DNA from: Riemerella columbipharyngis
GTDB taxonomy: Bacteria > Bacteroidota > Bacteroidia > Flavobacteriales > Weeksellaceae
Direction: 5' to 3'
NCBI RefSeq assembly: GCF_900101995.1
Contig: NZ_FNAS01000002.1
Location: 156,105 to 220,104, forward strand
Length of the DNA stretch: 64,000 nucleotides
Part shown: positions 44,000-53,000 of the stretch, piece by piece
Numbering within the stretch: position 1 is the stretch's first letter
How the letters are laid out: the number at the start of each line of letters is the position of its first letter
Made by a program: the position numbers and the translations under genes
Notes under the pieces: model-generated
Seen by the model: only the letters and a program-made list of their open reading frames with translations
What the model was told of the DNA's origin: nothing
Databases searched by the model: none

Positions 44000-45097
44000 A
44001 TGAAAACAAAATTATTTAGTGTCATACTCGGTATGGCGGCATTGGGAAGTTTTGCCCAAAACACAAGTAGCTACGAGTCTCAGATGAAATCCTACACTCA
44101 AAAGATTGACAGCATCACAATGTCTGAAAAATCAAAAATGAACAAGGAATTGGACTCATTGGAACACACGGCTAAAATTCAGAATTTGCCTAAAGATTCG
44201 GTCTTTACCATAAAACATCGCATCGCTACCAAGTACAAAAAAAACATCAATGAAAAGATTTCAGTACAAAGAACCGAACTGGACAAACTGACCAAAGTAC
44301 GCGTGAAAGATATCATAATGGGGAAAAATGATACTATAAAGAAGAAAGATATAAGTCTCGTTATTGGCGGATGGAATATTAGTTTTAAACCACAACCACC
44401 CAAAGCTACTAAAGACTTTACAAAATATCTAAGCAAAGATGGATGGGAACTTACTTATTCTTTCTTGAACTTAGTAAACACTACAGGCAACTTAAATCCT
44501 TTTCCCGATAACTCTCAGATGCGTACGGGTAACAGTCATAGTTTCCAGCTGACAAGATATTGGAAAAAACAAGTAGGCAGCTTTAGCAGCCCTTTATTCG
44601 TGAGATTTGGATTAGGCTTTCGTTCGGACACTTATATGCCTAAAAGACCAATGGTTTTTGTAGAAGACCAAAATCAAATTATACTAAAAGATTTCACACT
44701 TGGCAGCCTCAAACGCTCTAAATTCAGAAATAATTATTTAGTCATTCCCATTGAGCTGAAATACTATCTCTCTCCTACCTATGAAACTTTTGACGGCGTA
44801 AGGTATATAAAACCCAATAAATCAACATTTAGCATAAGTGCAGGCATCTATGCCGGTGTGAAGCTGAGAAGTATTATTAAAGTAAAGTATTATGATGACA
44901 ATGGCAAATTCAAAAAATACACAAACAAAGTGGATAACGGCGTTAATCCTTTCCTATTCGGTGCTAAGCTTGGCTTAAGCTACAAGAACCTTACATTTTT
45001 CATAGAAAAAGATTTCACTCCTATATTTAATAAGAATGCATTGATTCCAAATAAAAACGCTGTTCAGATAGGCGTTGTACTGGTAGGGCTTAATTAA
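44000..45097 (+). CDS. Outer-membrane protein encoded with sigma factor
   Basis: 365 aa. Signal peptide MKTKLFSVILGMAALGSFAQ. A helical region follows (TSSYESQMKSYTQKIDSITM, about 22-90), then a beta-barrel region with strands such as KKQVGSFSSPLFVRFGLGFR, STFSISAGIYAGVKLRSIIK and NAVQIGVVLVGLN. It may be a sensor or the target of the sigma factor. Function not recognised. A strong terminator follows. Confidence 0.65.
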   Translation: MKTKLFSVILGMAALGSFAQNTSSYESQMKSYTQKIDSITMSEKSKMNKELDSLEHTAKIQNLPKDSVFTIKHRIATKYKKNINEKISVQRTELDKLTKVRVKDIIMGKNDTIKKKDISLVIGGWNISFKPQPPKATKDFTKYLSKDGWELTYSFLNLVNTTGNLNPFPDNSQMRTGNSHSFQLTRYWKKQVGSFSSPLFVRFGLGFRSDTYMPKRPMVFVEDQNQIILKDFTLGSLKRSKFRNNYLVIPIELKYYLSPTYETFDGVRYIKPNKSTFSISAGIYAGVKLRSIIKVKYYDDNGKFKKYTNKVDNGVNPFLFGAKLGLSYKNLTFFIEKDFTPIFNKNALIPNKNAVQIGVVLVGLN

Positions 45098-45102
45098 CAA
45101 CT

Positions 45103-45140
45103 AAAAGCCTAAGATTATTAATTTAATCTTAGGCTTTTTA
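45103..45140 (+). terminator. Terminator of the sigma-OMP operon
   Basis: AAAAGCCTAAGATTA (45103-45117) pairs with TAATCTTAGGCTTTT (45124-45138), 15 bp, 6-nt loop, T tail. Confidence 0.85.
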
Positions 45141-45282
45141 ATTCAACTATTACAATAGAGGCATAAGTAAGCGAAAAAAAGTGAAACTAATTAATAAAAC
45201 GACAGATTAATAATTAGTTCAAATGTAAGTGCAAGCCTCCGGTTTTCCAAAAAAAAGACAGGAAAAGACAAAGTTGAGTTAC

Positions 45283-45411
45283 CTATTCGTTACCGAAATG
45301 CTTACAAAGGTTTTTTGTTAAAGGTTTATATTTCAGTGCTTTTTTTGCCAAATTAGGCTTGTCTCCTTCATTAGATTTGCAGAACAGCTGGGTTAATATA
45401 AATGTTTAATA
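45283..45411 (-). pseudogene. Possible minus-strand gene remnant beside the RM island
   Basis: About 42 in-frame codons ending TAG 45283 with no ATG. The readable part is LTQLFCKSNEGDKPNLAKKA then LKYKPLTKNLCKHFGNE, upstream of which is a stop. It looks like the C-terminal end of a lost gene. Family not recognised. It lies in the 345-bp spacer before the restriction-modification genes. Confidence 0.3.
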
Positions 45412-45451
45412 ATGAAGTTTTTTATTTCATTCACCATATAATGATATTCTG

Positions 45452-45459
45452 TATCTTTG
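45452..45459 (+). promoter_or_regulatory. -7 box for the restriction-modification genes
   Basis: TATCTTTG, 26 nt before the ATG at 45486. Confidence 0.55.
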
Positions 45460-45485
45460 TGCATCTCATAATGCAAATGTAGTTT

Positions 45486-47747
45486 ATGGAAATAGAAATA
45501 AAAGACAATAAAATAAAAGCTCCTCTAAAAGGTAAAGATGTTTGGTTAGTATTAAAACCAGAAGAAAAAGTAAGACAGGAATATATTTGTAGACTGGTCA
45601 ATTATTATGGTTTTTCAATTGAACAGATGGGGCAAGAAATTAAGGTGAATAACTCCCAAAGAGGGCAAGGACGTGCTATGGCAGATATTGTAGTGTGGCG
45701 TAGTAAGGAAGACAAGGAAGATAAAAAAAGCCCTATTATTGTTGTGGAATGCAAAGCAGAACACATAACTATTAGAGAGGAGGATTATTATCAAGGATAT
45801 AATTATGCTGCTTGGGCTGGGGCAGACTTCTTTGTTACAACCAATCTCAAAGAAACTAAAATTTTCAAAGTTGTAAAGGGAAAAATACCCCAAAAATTAG
45901 AAGAGGTGGTGAATATCCCTAAGGCTGATATTGTGAAGAATGAAAACAAAATCAATTCACTATTAAAACAGACTAAAGCCTTCACCAGAGGGGAGTTTTC
46001 AAAACTATTATTCAAATGCCATAACATCATTCGTAATAACGATAAACTTTCTCCAGAGGCTGCCTTTGATGAAATCAGTAAAATTCTATTTATAAAAATC
46101 CGATACGAAAGAAATAATTCTGAAAATCAAATTTTCTCAGAAGAAGCCTTTAAGGCAGACAAAGCCAGTTATGAGAAATATAAACCAAAAGAGGGTAAAG
46201 ATTTCTATCAATTTTTATTTGAACAAACCAAAGAAGATTTTAAAGATGATGACCTGTTTGAACCTAACGAAATTATTCGTATCAGAGAAAACAGTTTTGA
46301 AGCCATTGTCAAAGAATTAGAAATATACAATCTATCAACCACTTCAGACGATGTAAAGGGGATTGCTTTTGAGGAGTTTTTGGGGAGAACTTTCCGTGGA
46401 GAGCTCGGGCAGTTCTTTACCCCACGAACCATTGTTGATTTTATGGTAGAAGTACTCGACCCACAAGAAGAAGAGGTAATGTGCGACCCCTGTTGTGGCA
46501 GTGGTGGCTTTTTGATTAAAGCCTTTGAATATGTAAGAGCCAAAATTGAGAATGAAATACATCAAGCAAAAGAAAAAATAAAAACGCAATACTATAATGA
46601 AACTTACGAAAAGGCTAATGAAAAGAAAAAAGAACAGATAGACCAGATTGTAAATGATTTATTTACGAAACTCAATACAGAATTAGACATCAACAACCCC
46701 AAGAGTAGAATACGAAAGTTGAGTTATGATTGTATTTTTGGTACCGATGCCAACCCAAGAATGAGCCGAACAGCCAAGATGAATATGATTATGCACGGAG
46801 ACGGACACGGTGGAGTTCATCATAACGATGGGCTATTAAATGTAAATGGGATTTTTGAAAATCGATTTGATGTTATTCTAACCAACCCTCCTTTTGGCAG
46901 CAGAGTGGAAAAATCACTTAAAATCACCGAGGCAGATAAATATACAGACAGAGAACGCATAAAAAAATATCAAGAAAGATACGGCGATGCTTATGATAAA
47001 GCATTGGAACAAGTCAATAAAAACATAAACAAACCGCTACTTAGTTTATACGAAACAGGCAGTATGAGTACGCTTACAGAGGTGTTATTTATGGAAAGGT
47101 GTTTAAACTTATTAAAACCAGGCGGAAGAATGGGAATCGTTTTGCCAGAAGGTGTTTTGAATAATACCAACTTGCAGAAGATAAGAGATTTTGTAGAGCG
47201 TAAAGCCAAAATATTATTGATTACTTCTATTCCGCAAGATGTTTTTATCGCCAGTGGAGCAACGGTAAAACCCAGTTTGCTATTCTTAAAGAAATTTACC
47301 GAAGACGAGGCAAAACAGTATAATAAAATTGCCCAAAAAGCAAAAAAAGAAATTACCGAAAAATACAAACCCCAAACCCAAGCTATAAAAGATAAATTAG
47401 CACTTAGAGGAAAAGAAGCATTGCCCAAAGACGAAAAAGCAAAACTAAAAGAAGAACTCAAACAAATACAAGCCACCATCGCCAGTGAAATAAAAGCACA
47501 AATAAAAGTTGAGTTTAATTACCAAGTACCTATAGCAGAGGTAGAAAAAGCAGGTATAAGTACTACGGGGGCAAAAATAGAAAATGAGTTAATACCTTTG
47601 GCGAAAGATTTTAAAACATATAGAGAAACTGAAAAACTATGGGATATTCCTCTAAAAGAAATGACTTACCCTGTAGAAAAAGACGAGATTAGGCGTGTGC
47701 GAATTGATAACAATGTGGCATCGGAACCCGAAATTTTTTATAATTAA
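45486..47747 (+). CDS. Nuclease-methyltransferase fusion (HsdR N-terminal domain + N6-adenine DNA methylase)
   Basis: 753 aa. Residues about 1-150 are a type I R-protein N-terminal (HSDR_N_2-like) nuclease domain with PD-(D/E)xK residues: Asp67 in ADIVVW and Glu88-x-Lys90 in IIVVECKAEH. Residues about 300-600 are a gamma-class N6-adenine methylase: motif I DPCCGSGGF (334-342) and catalytic motif IV NPPFGS (467-472). A lysine-rich helical region follows, then a C-terminal tail. No helicase/translocase (HsdR motor) domain or separate hsdR gene is seen. With the adjacent S subunit this resembles BcgI-type (IIB/IIG) systems more than classical type I. Whether it cleaves DNA is not shown. Confidence 0.85.
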   Translation: MEIEIKDNKIKAPLKGKDVWLVLKPEEKVRQEYICRLVNYYGFSIEQMGQEIKVNNSQRGQGRAMADIVVWRSKEDKEDKKSPIIVVECKAEHITIREEDYYQGYNYAAWAGADFFVTTNLKETKIFKVVKGKIPQKLEEVVNIPKADIVKNENKINSLLKQTKAFTRGEFSKLLFKCHNIIRNNDKLSPEAAFDEISKILFIKIRYERNNSENQIFSEEAFKADKASYEKYKPKEGKDFYQFLFEQTKEDFKDDDLFEPNEIIRIRENSFEAIVKELEIYNLSTTSDDVKGIAFEEFLGRTFRGELGQFFTPRTIVDFMVEVLDPQEEEVMCDPCCGSGGFLIKAFEYVRAKIENEIHQAKEKIKTQYYNETYEKANEKKKEQIDQIVNDLFTKLNTELDINNPKSRIRKLSYDCIFGTDANPRMSRTAKMNMIMHGDGHGGVHHNDGLLNVNGIFENRFDVILTNPPFGSRVEKSLKITEADKYTDRERIKKYQERYGDAYDKALEQVNKNINKPLLSLYETGSMSTLTEVLFMERCLNLLKPGGRMGIVLPEGVLNNTNLQKIRDFVERKAKILLITSIPQDVFIASGATVKPSLLFLKKFTEDEAKQYNKIAQKAKKEITEKYKPQTQAIKDKLALRGKEALPKDEKAKLKEELKQIQATIASEIKAQIKVEFNYQVPIAEVEKAGISTTGAKIENELIPLAKDFKTYRETEKLWDIPLKEMTYPVEKDEIRRVRIDNNVASEPEIFYN

Positions 47748-47753
47748 TTGGAT

Positions 47754-49106
47754 ATGAAGCAAACCGTTGATTATAAATATTTGAATTTTGTACAATTTAG
47801 CTCTATTGACAGTTGGAGTATCTATGCTATATTAGGAAAAGGGTTAGTATATACAAATAAATATCCATTTGTAGAAATTGGTAAATTCTTAAAACGGAAT
47901 AAAACGCAAGTAGAAATTCAAAATGGTGTCATATATAAAAGACCCACTATTAAAATCAATGCTAAGGGTATAACCCTTAGAGACGAAGTTGATGGTATAA
48001 ACATAGGGACTAAAAATCAATTTAGAATAAAAGAAGGACAGTTTTTACTTTCAAAAATTGATGCTCGAAACGGAGCGTTTGGAGTTGTACCTAAGGAGTT
48101 AGACAATGGAATAATAACAGGTAATTTTTGGACATTTGATGTAGATTATTCAAAAATAAATCCTGTCTATCTTATGCTATTAACAGGAACAAAAGAATTT
48201 CAAAAATTAAGTCAGTCTGCTAGTGTTGGAACAACTAATAGAAATTACCTCCAAGAAAAATTATTTTTAAATTTTAAAATCCCACTACCAAGCCTTGCCG
48301 AGCAAGAAGCCATAGTAAAAGCCTACCAAACAAAAATACAACAAGCCCAAGATTTAGAACAACAAGCCCAAAACTTAGAACAAGAAATTGAAAAGTACTT
48401 TTTAAATGAGCTGGGATTAGAACCTTATAAATCAAAAGAAAAAATTAGAGGTTTAATGACAATAGATTTTCAAGATCTAGAAAGGTGGGACTACTTTTCA
48501 TCAGACATAATGATAAATCAAGAAATAAATAAATCAAAATTTCCACTTGTTAAAATTGGGAGTGTTTTTTCATTTGTAAAAAGAAGTTTTAATAAAAATA
48601 AGTATAAAAAAGAGACTTTTGAATATATTGAAATAGGTGCTATTGATCCAATTAAAGGTATTCTAAAATCAAAAAAAGTATTAGCGAGTAAAGCTCCAAG
48701 CAGAGCAACCCAATACATTAAATCTAATGATTTAATAATTGGTACTACAAGACCATATTTAAAAAAATTTGCCATAGTTACTGATAAACATGATAATAGT
48801 GTTTGCTCATCAGGTTTTTCTGTTATAGAAGAAAGCAATAATTATTTTTTGCCCTATTTATTACAATTCCTAAAGTGTACTTATGGCATAGAACAATTAA
48901 AAAATAAAATGACAGGAGGTTTATATCCCGCAATAACTGAAGGGGAGTTAAAAGAGATTAAAATACCTTTTCCAAATGTAGCTAAACAAAAGGAAATAAT
49001 GTCTTTAGTTAAGAAAAAAGAAAAAGAAATTAAAGATAACATTCTTAAAAATATTCAACTAAAACACCAAGCCGAGCAAGAATTTGAACAAGCCCTATTT
49101 AACTAA
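47754..49106 (+). CDS. DNA specificity subunit (HsdS-like)
   Basis: 450 aa from ATG 47754, 6 nt after the methylase gene. Two target-recognition domains (about 20-180 and 240-400), each followed by a helical conserved region: PLPSLAEQEAIVKAYQTKI at the centre and PFPNVAKQKEIMSLVKKKE near the end. The central helix contains a tandem 7-residue repeat (AQDLEQQ, then AQNLEQE). In type I S subunits the helix length sets the spacing of the two half-sites. It recognises a bipartite DNA sequence and directs the fused methylase-nuclease. No hsdR follows. Confidence 0.9.
   Translation: MKQTVDYKYLNFVQFSSIDSWSIYAILGKGLVYTNKYPFVEIGKFLKRNKTQVEIQNGVIYKRPTIKINAKGITLRDEVDGINIGTKNQFRIKEGQFLLSKIDARNGAFGVVPKELDNGIITGNFWTFDVDYSKINPVYLMLLTGTKEFQKLSQSASVGTTNRNYLQEKLFLNFKIPLPSLAEQEAIVKAYQTKIQQAQDLEQQAQNLEQEIEKYFLNELGLEPYKSKEKIRGLMTIDFQDLERWDYFSSDIMINQEINKSKFPLVKIGSVFSFVKRSFNKNKYKKETFEYIEIGAIDPIKGILKSKKVLASKAPSRATQYIKSNDLIIGTTRPYLKKFAIVTDKHDNSVCSSGFSVIEESNNYFLPYLLQFLKCTYGIEQLKNKMTGGLYPAITEGELKEIKIPFPNVAKQKEIMSLVKKKEKEIKDNILKNIQLKHQAEQEFEQALFN
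48345..48386 (+). repeat. Two tandem 21-bp repeats in the central spacer of the S subunit
   Basis: Units 48345-48365 and 48366-48386 match at most positions and encode AQDLEQQ and AQNLEQE. They form the central coiled helix between the two recognition domains, the place where repeat-number change alters target spacing in type I systems such as EcoR124I. Confidence 0.75.
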
Positions 49107-49144
49107 GTTATGAAAATAAAATACTATATATAATGAAATGAAAG

Positions 49145-49291
49145 CCCCTGAAAAACGAATGCTTCCCACTGAAAAATGATATTTTACCGTTTATAAACGA
49201 TGTTTTACCCCTGAAAAATGAATGCTTCCCACTGAAAAATGATATTTTACCGTTTATAAACGATGTTTTGCCCCTGAAAAACGGATGATGA
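49145..49291 (+). repeat. Nested tandem repeat: 63-bp unit made of three 21-bp subunits
   Basis: Units at 49145-49207 and 49208-49270 are almost identical (two differences), followed by a partial third from 49271. Each 63-bp unit contains three related 21-mers that begin CC and share a T-G/T-A-AAAA-n-GA core. In one frame they read as heptapeptides PLKNECF, PLKNDIL and PFINDVL; the reverse strand is open too. No start codon exists. A copy of the element, inverted (TTCATTTTTCAGTG), follows at 49302-49315. Confidence 0.85.
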
Positions 49292-49301
49292 CTATATTTT
49301 A

Positions 49302-49315
49302 TTCATTTTTCAGTG
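49302..49315. repeat. Inverted partial copy of the 21-bp repeat core
   Basis: TTCATTTTTCAGTG is the reverse complement of CACTGAAAAATGA in the repeat subunits (for example about 49166-49178), so the transcript could fold back on the array. Confidence 0.55.
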
Positions 49316-49529
49316 AATAGATAATAAAATTCAGTGGAAGTGATTAAAGTTGTTTTCTACAAAATCACGGAACGAATACAAAAAATCAAATCTATATTCT
49401 AAAATCAGAGACATGACGGACTTATTATTTGATTGTCTAAAAAAATAATATCATTAGATTATTAATAGAAAACAAATTAAAAGGATTTTTTTCATGTTTA
49501 TAAACTTTGATAGATTTTTTGAGGTGAGT
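49316..49529. other. AT-rich region after the repeat array, nothing recognised
   Basis: No defensible coding frame or structure in either strand. It lies between the repeat array and a decayed coding remnant. Confidence 0.35.
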
Positions 49530-49751
49530 CAAAAAAACAGGAGATTCTTATATCAAGGATTATAAGATATCAAACGGCGCCATTACTATTCATTTAGTTT
49601 TAGATGATGATGCTCTGAATTGATTTTCGAATTTGAATCAATGATTATCTTGACATCGGCCATCTTCCGAATAACTATGGTAAATTCCGGAAAAACTACT
49701 ATTCCCGAGTCCGCTTTTTGTCATCTTATGCATTCCGCCAATAGAAGAGTA
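49530..49751 (+). pseudogene. Decayed coding remnant, family unknown
   Basis: Pieces in shifting frames read as protein: KKTGDSYIKDYKISNGAITI then HLVLDDDALN with a stop, followed in another frame by INDYLDIGHLPNNYGKF and RKNYYSRVRFLSSYAFRQ. The composition and length suggest the end of a dead gene. No family assigned. It closes the accessory stretch before the subtilase gene. Confidence 0.4.
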
Positions 49752-50050
49752 AGATATATCATATTTATTAATAACTGTTAAAATACAACGATATGTGTAA
49801 ATGTACTCATATAAAAAATATTTTTAATTGAAAATATTTTTTTTACAAAATAAAACGATAATAATGATAATTTAAAAATAACATAAGCTTGCCTCTATTC
49901 TCCTTCCATAGGAATAAAAAAAGAATTTCAAGAAAAACATACATTACAAAATTATCGGTAAAAAACCATTTTTATTAAACTATTCTTATATTAAAAAAAA
50001 TTATATTTACTTATTTTTATAATAAAACTTGCTCAAATAAAAAATATATT

Positions 50051-50058
50051 TATTTTTG
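50051..50058 (+). promoter_or_regulatory. -7 box for the T9SS subtilase
   Basis: TATTTTTG, 33 nt before the ATG at 50092. Confidence 0.5.
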
Positions 50059-50091
50059 TAAATCATTTTAAACAACTTAAACCATTTTATT

Positions 50092-53000
50092 ATGAAGAAA
50101 TCTATTTTGGGGAATTTAGATTTTAGCTTAAATGCTAAGACCTTAATTCCAATCGCAGCAGGATTTTTGTTTGCACCTTCATTTTTGTATTCGCAAAATA
50201 GTGTGCAAATAAAAGAAATCCAAAAACGCTCTAATCTAAAAGAATTAGGGAAACTAAGTCAAAATTTCAAGAGAAATACTTTGACTATCAAACAGCTTAA
50301 GACAAAAGCTAAACAGCTCAATGTGCCTTTTTCGGGAAAATCTAATGGAAAGTATTTTCAGCTTCAAGGTTTCACTAAAAAAGGATACCCTCTCTACTAC
50401 ATCACTCACAACGAGGGAGCTGCCATCGGTACAGGAGTAAACAAACTACGCCCTGGTGCCGGCTATTTCAACCTTGAAGGAACTGGTATGACCGTTTACG
50501 AATGGGACGGCGGAGGCGTACTGACCTCTCACCAAGAATTTCAAAACAGAGTAACCCAAATAGACCAACCTAATGAACTAAGTGACCATGCTACACACGT
50601 TGCAGGTACTATGGTAGCTGCCGGAGTAGATCCTCTCGCAAAGGGTATGGCACCTAAAGCAAGACTAAACGCCTATGACTGGAATAGCGACGAAGATGAA
50701 ATGACAGAAGCCGCTATCAATGGAGCACTACTATCTAACCACTCTTATGGATACAACGGAGGGTTTGTTTACAATCAAGATGCAAGAGCTTGGCTTTGGA
50801 TGGGAGACGATGAAGATACAGAGTTCAAAGGCTGGGGACAATACTCTGAATTTGACAAAAACTGGGATCTAATTGCTCTTAACGCCCCTTTTTATTTACC
50901 TGTAAAAGCTGCAGGAAACCCAAGAGGAGACGGTCCAGAACCAGGAGGCGTACACTATGTGTATGATCCGGCAACAAGAAAGTGGAAGCAATCTACCAAA
51001 GTACGCCAAAAAAATGGTGGAGATGACGGATTTGATTCCGTTTTGTTTGGGGCCACAGGTAAGAATATCTTAGTAGTAGGAGCTGCTCATAAAATAGACA
51101 AAGGATACCAAAAACCTTCCGATGTTACAATGGCTAGTTTTAGTGGTTTTGGACCAACAGACGATGGGAGAATTAAACCAGATATATCCGGTATCGGGGT
51201 AGGACTTCATTCTTCTATATCTTCAGGAGACGACAAATACGGAGTACTAAGCGGAACCTCAATGGCCTCTCCAAATATTACAGGCTCTCTCCTATTACTC
51301 CAAGAGCATTACAAAAATGTAAATGGATCATTTATGAAGGCCGCTACTCTAAAAGCGTTAGCTATTGCTACAGCCAATGAAGCAGGCGAAAATCCGGGAC
51401 CCGATTATGCTTCGGGATGGGGATTGCTAAATGCTTACGAAGGAGCTAAAGCCATTACACTAAACGGAAAATACAGCTTGATACAGGAGAAATCCCTCCA
51501 AAATCATCAAAGCAATGAAATAGAAGTTACGGCTTCAGGAAATGAACCTTTGAAAGTAACTATTGTATGGGCAGACCCTGTACCTGAACAACTTAGCGAT
51601 GAGGATAAACTTAACGACAGAACGCCTATGCTCGTAAATGATTTGGACATCAGAGTCGTAAAAGTAGGAGGCGATGGAACAGAGTTTATGCCTTGGAAAC
51701 TAGACCCTGAACACCCTGCTAATGCCGCTACAAAAGGAGATAATGTGGTGGACAATGTGGAACAAGTCGTAATAGACAATCCTGAAGCCGGTGCAAAATA
51801 CAAAATCATCATCAGCCACAAAGGAGATCTTAAAAAAAATACCGTTGCACTAAATGATCAAGGTGAAAACGTTACAAAATTAGTAGGTACCTCTTCACAA
51901 GATTACTCTATTGTAATTAATGGAATTAACGAAGGTGTTAAAAAAGATTTAGCACTCACTGCCGTAACCGTAAATGCAGATCGTGCAAATTACACCCAAG
52001 AGACTCCTATAATTTTTGCAATGGACAATGTGGGTACAGAATCTGTCTCCGGAGCCAAATTATTTTATGAACTCATTGAAAAAGGAGACTCTGGAAATAA
52101 AACCGTAGCTTCTGGTCTAAAAGACATCCCTGCTATAGCAAGAGGAGCGAATACAGAAGTTGTAGTAAATCTAGATTTATCCAAATCTTTTGTAGACTAT
52201 ACGATTAAAGGGAAAATCGTTTACTCCGAGGATCAGATAGATATTAATAACGACGCCCAGCAAACAGCCTATGGTATATTGGCAGACTTGACGCCAGATG
52301 ACTCTAAACACTACTTCGGCTACGAAGATAATATGGAGAAAAACGGCTGGACAAGCGAAGATATCGATAAAGATGGTAGAACATGGATAGAGTACTCCAG
52401 TGCCAGACTTGCCCACTCGGGTTCATCTTTTGCAGTAAACTTCCCTAATAACAAGTCTACCGATGATTGGATATTCTCTAATCCATTAAAACTCAAAAAA
52501 GATGTATTGTACAGAGTGGTATTCTATGGTTCTAAATTCCAAGCTCTTGATGAAGCAATCTCTGTAGCTATCGGAAACGAACCAAAATCTGCAGCAATGA
52601 CTAAAGTTCTGGCATCTGATGTTAAGGCAAGTAATAATGGTGAATACAACAGATATTCTTATGAATTTAAGGTTGATTCTGACCAAGTTGCTTATATAGG
52701 TTTCCACCACAAATCGGCAGATGGAGAAAACTCTTATGCATACGCCCTTGACGATGTTACATTTGAACACGCAGAAGGGAAGCCTTCCGTAGAATTCAAA
52801 GCAGATAAGCTGAAAGCAAACTCTTTTGAAACAATATCGTTTAGCAACTCTACAATAATAGCTTCTACACAAGAACCTGCGACTTACAAATGGACATTTA
52901 CACCTTCTACGGTAACATACCAAGATGGTACTACAGATGCCTCTAAAGAACCTAAAGTAGTCTTTAACGAGCAAGGTACATACTCTGTGAAATTAACTGC

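Noticed and set aside
49145..49291. CRISPR-like array
   Set aside because: The units are directly contiguous with no unique spacers between them and no cas genes nearby; it is an ordinary tandem repeat.
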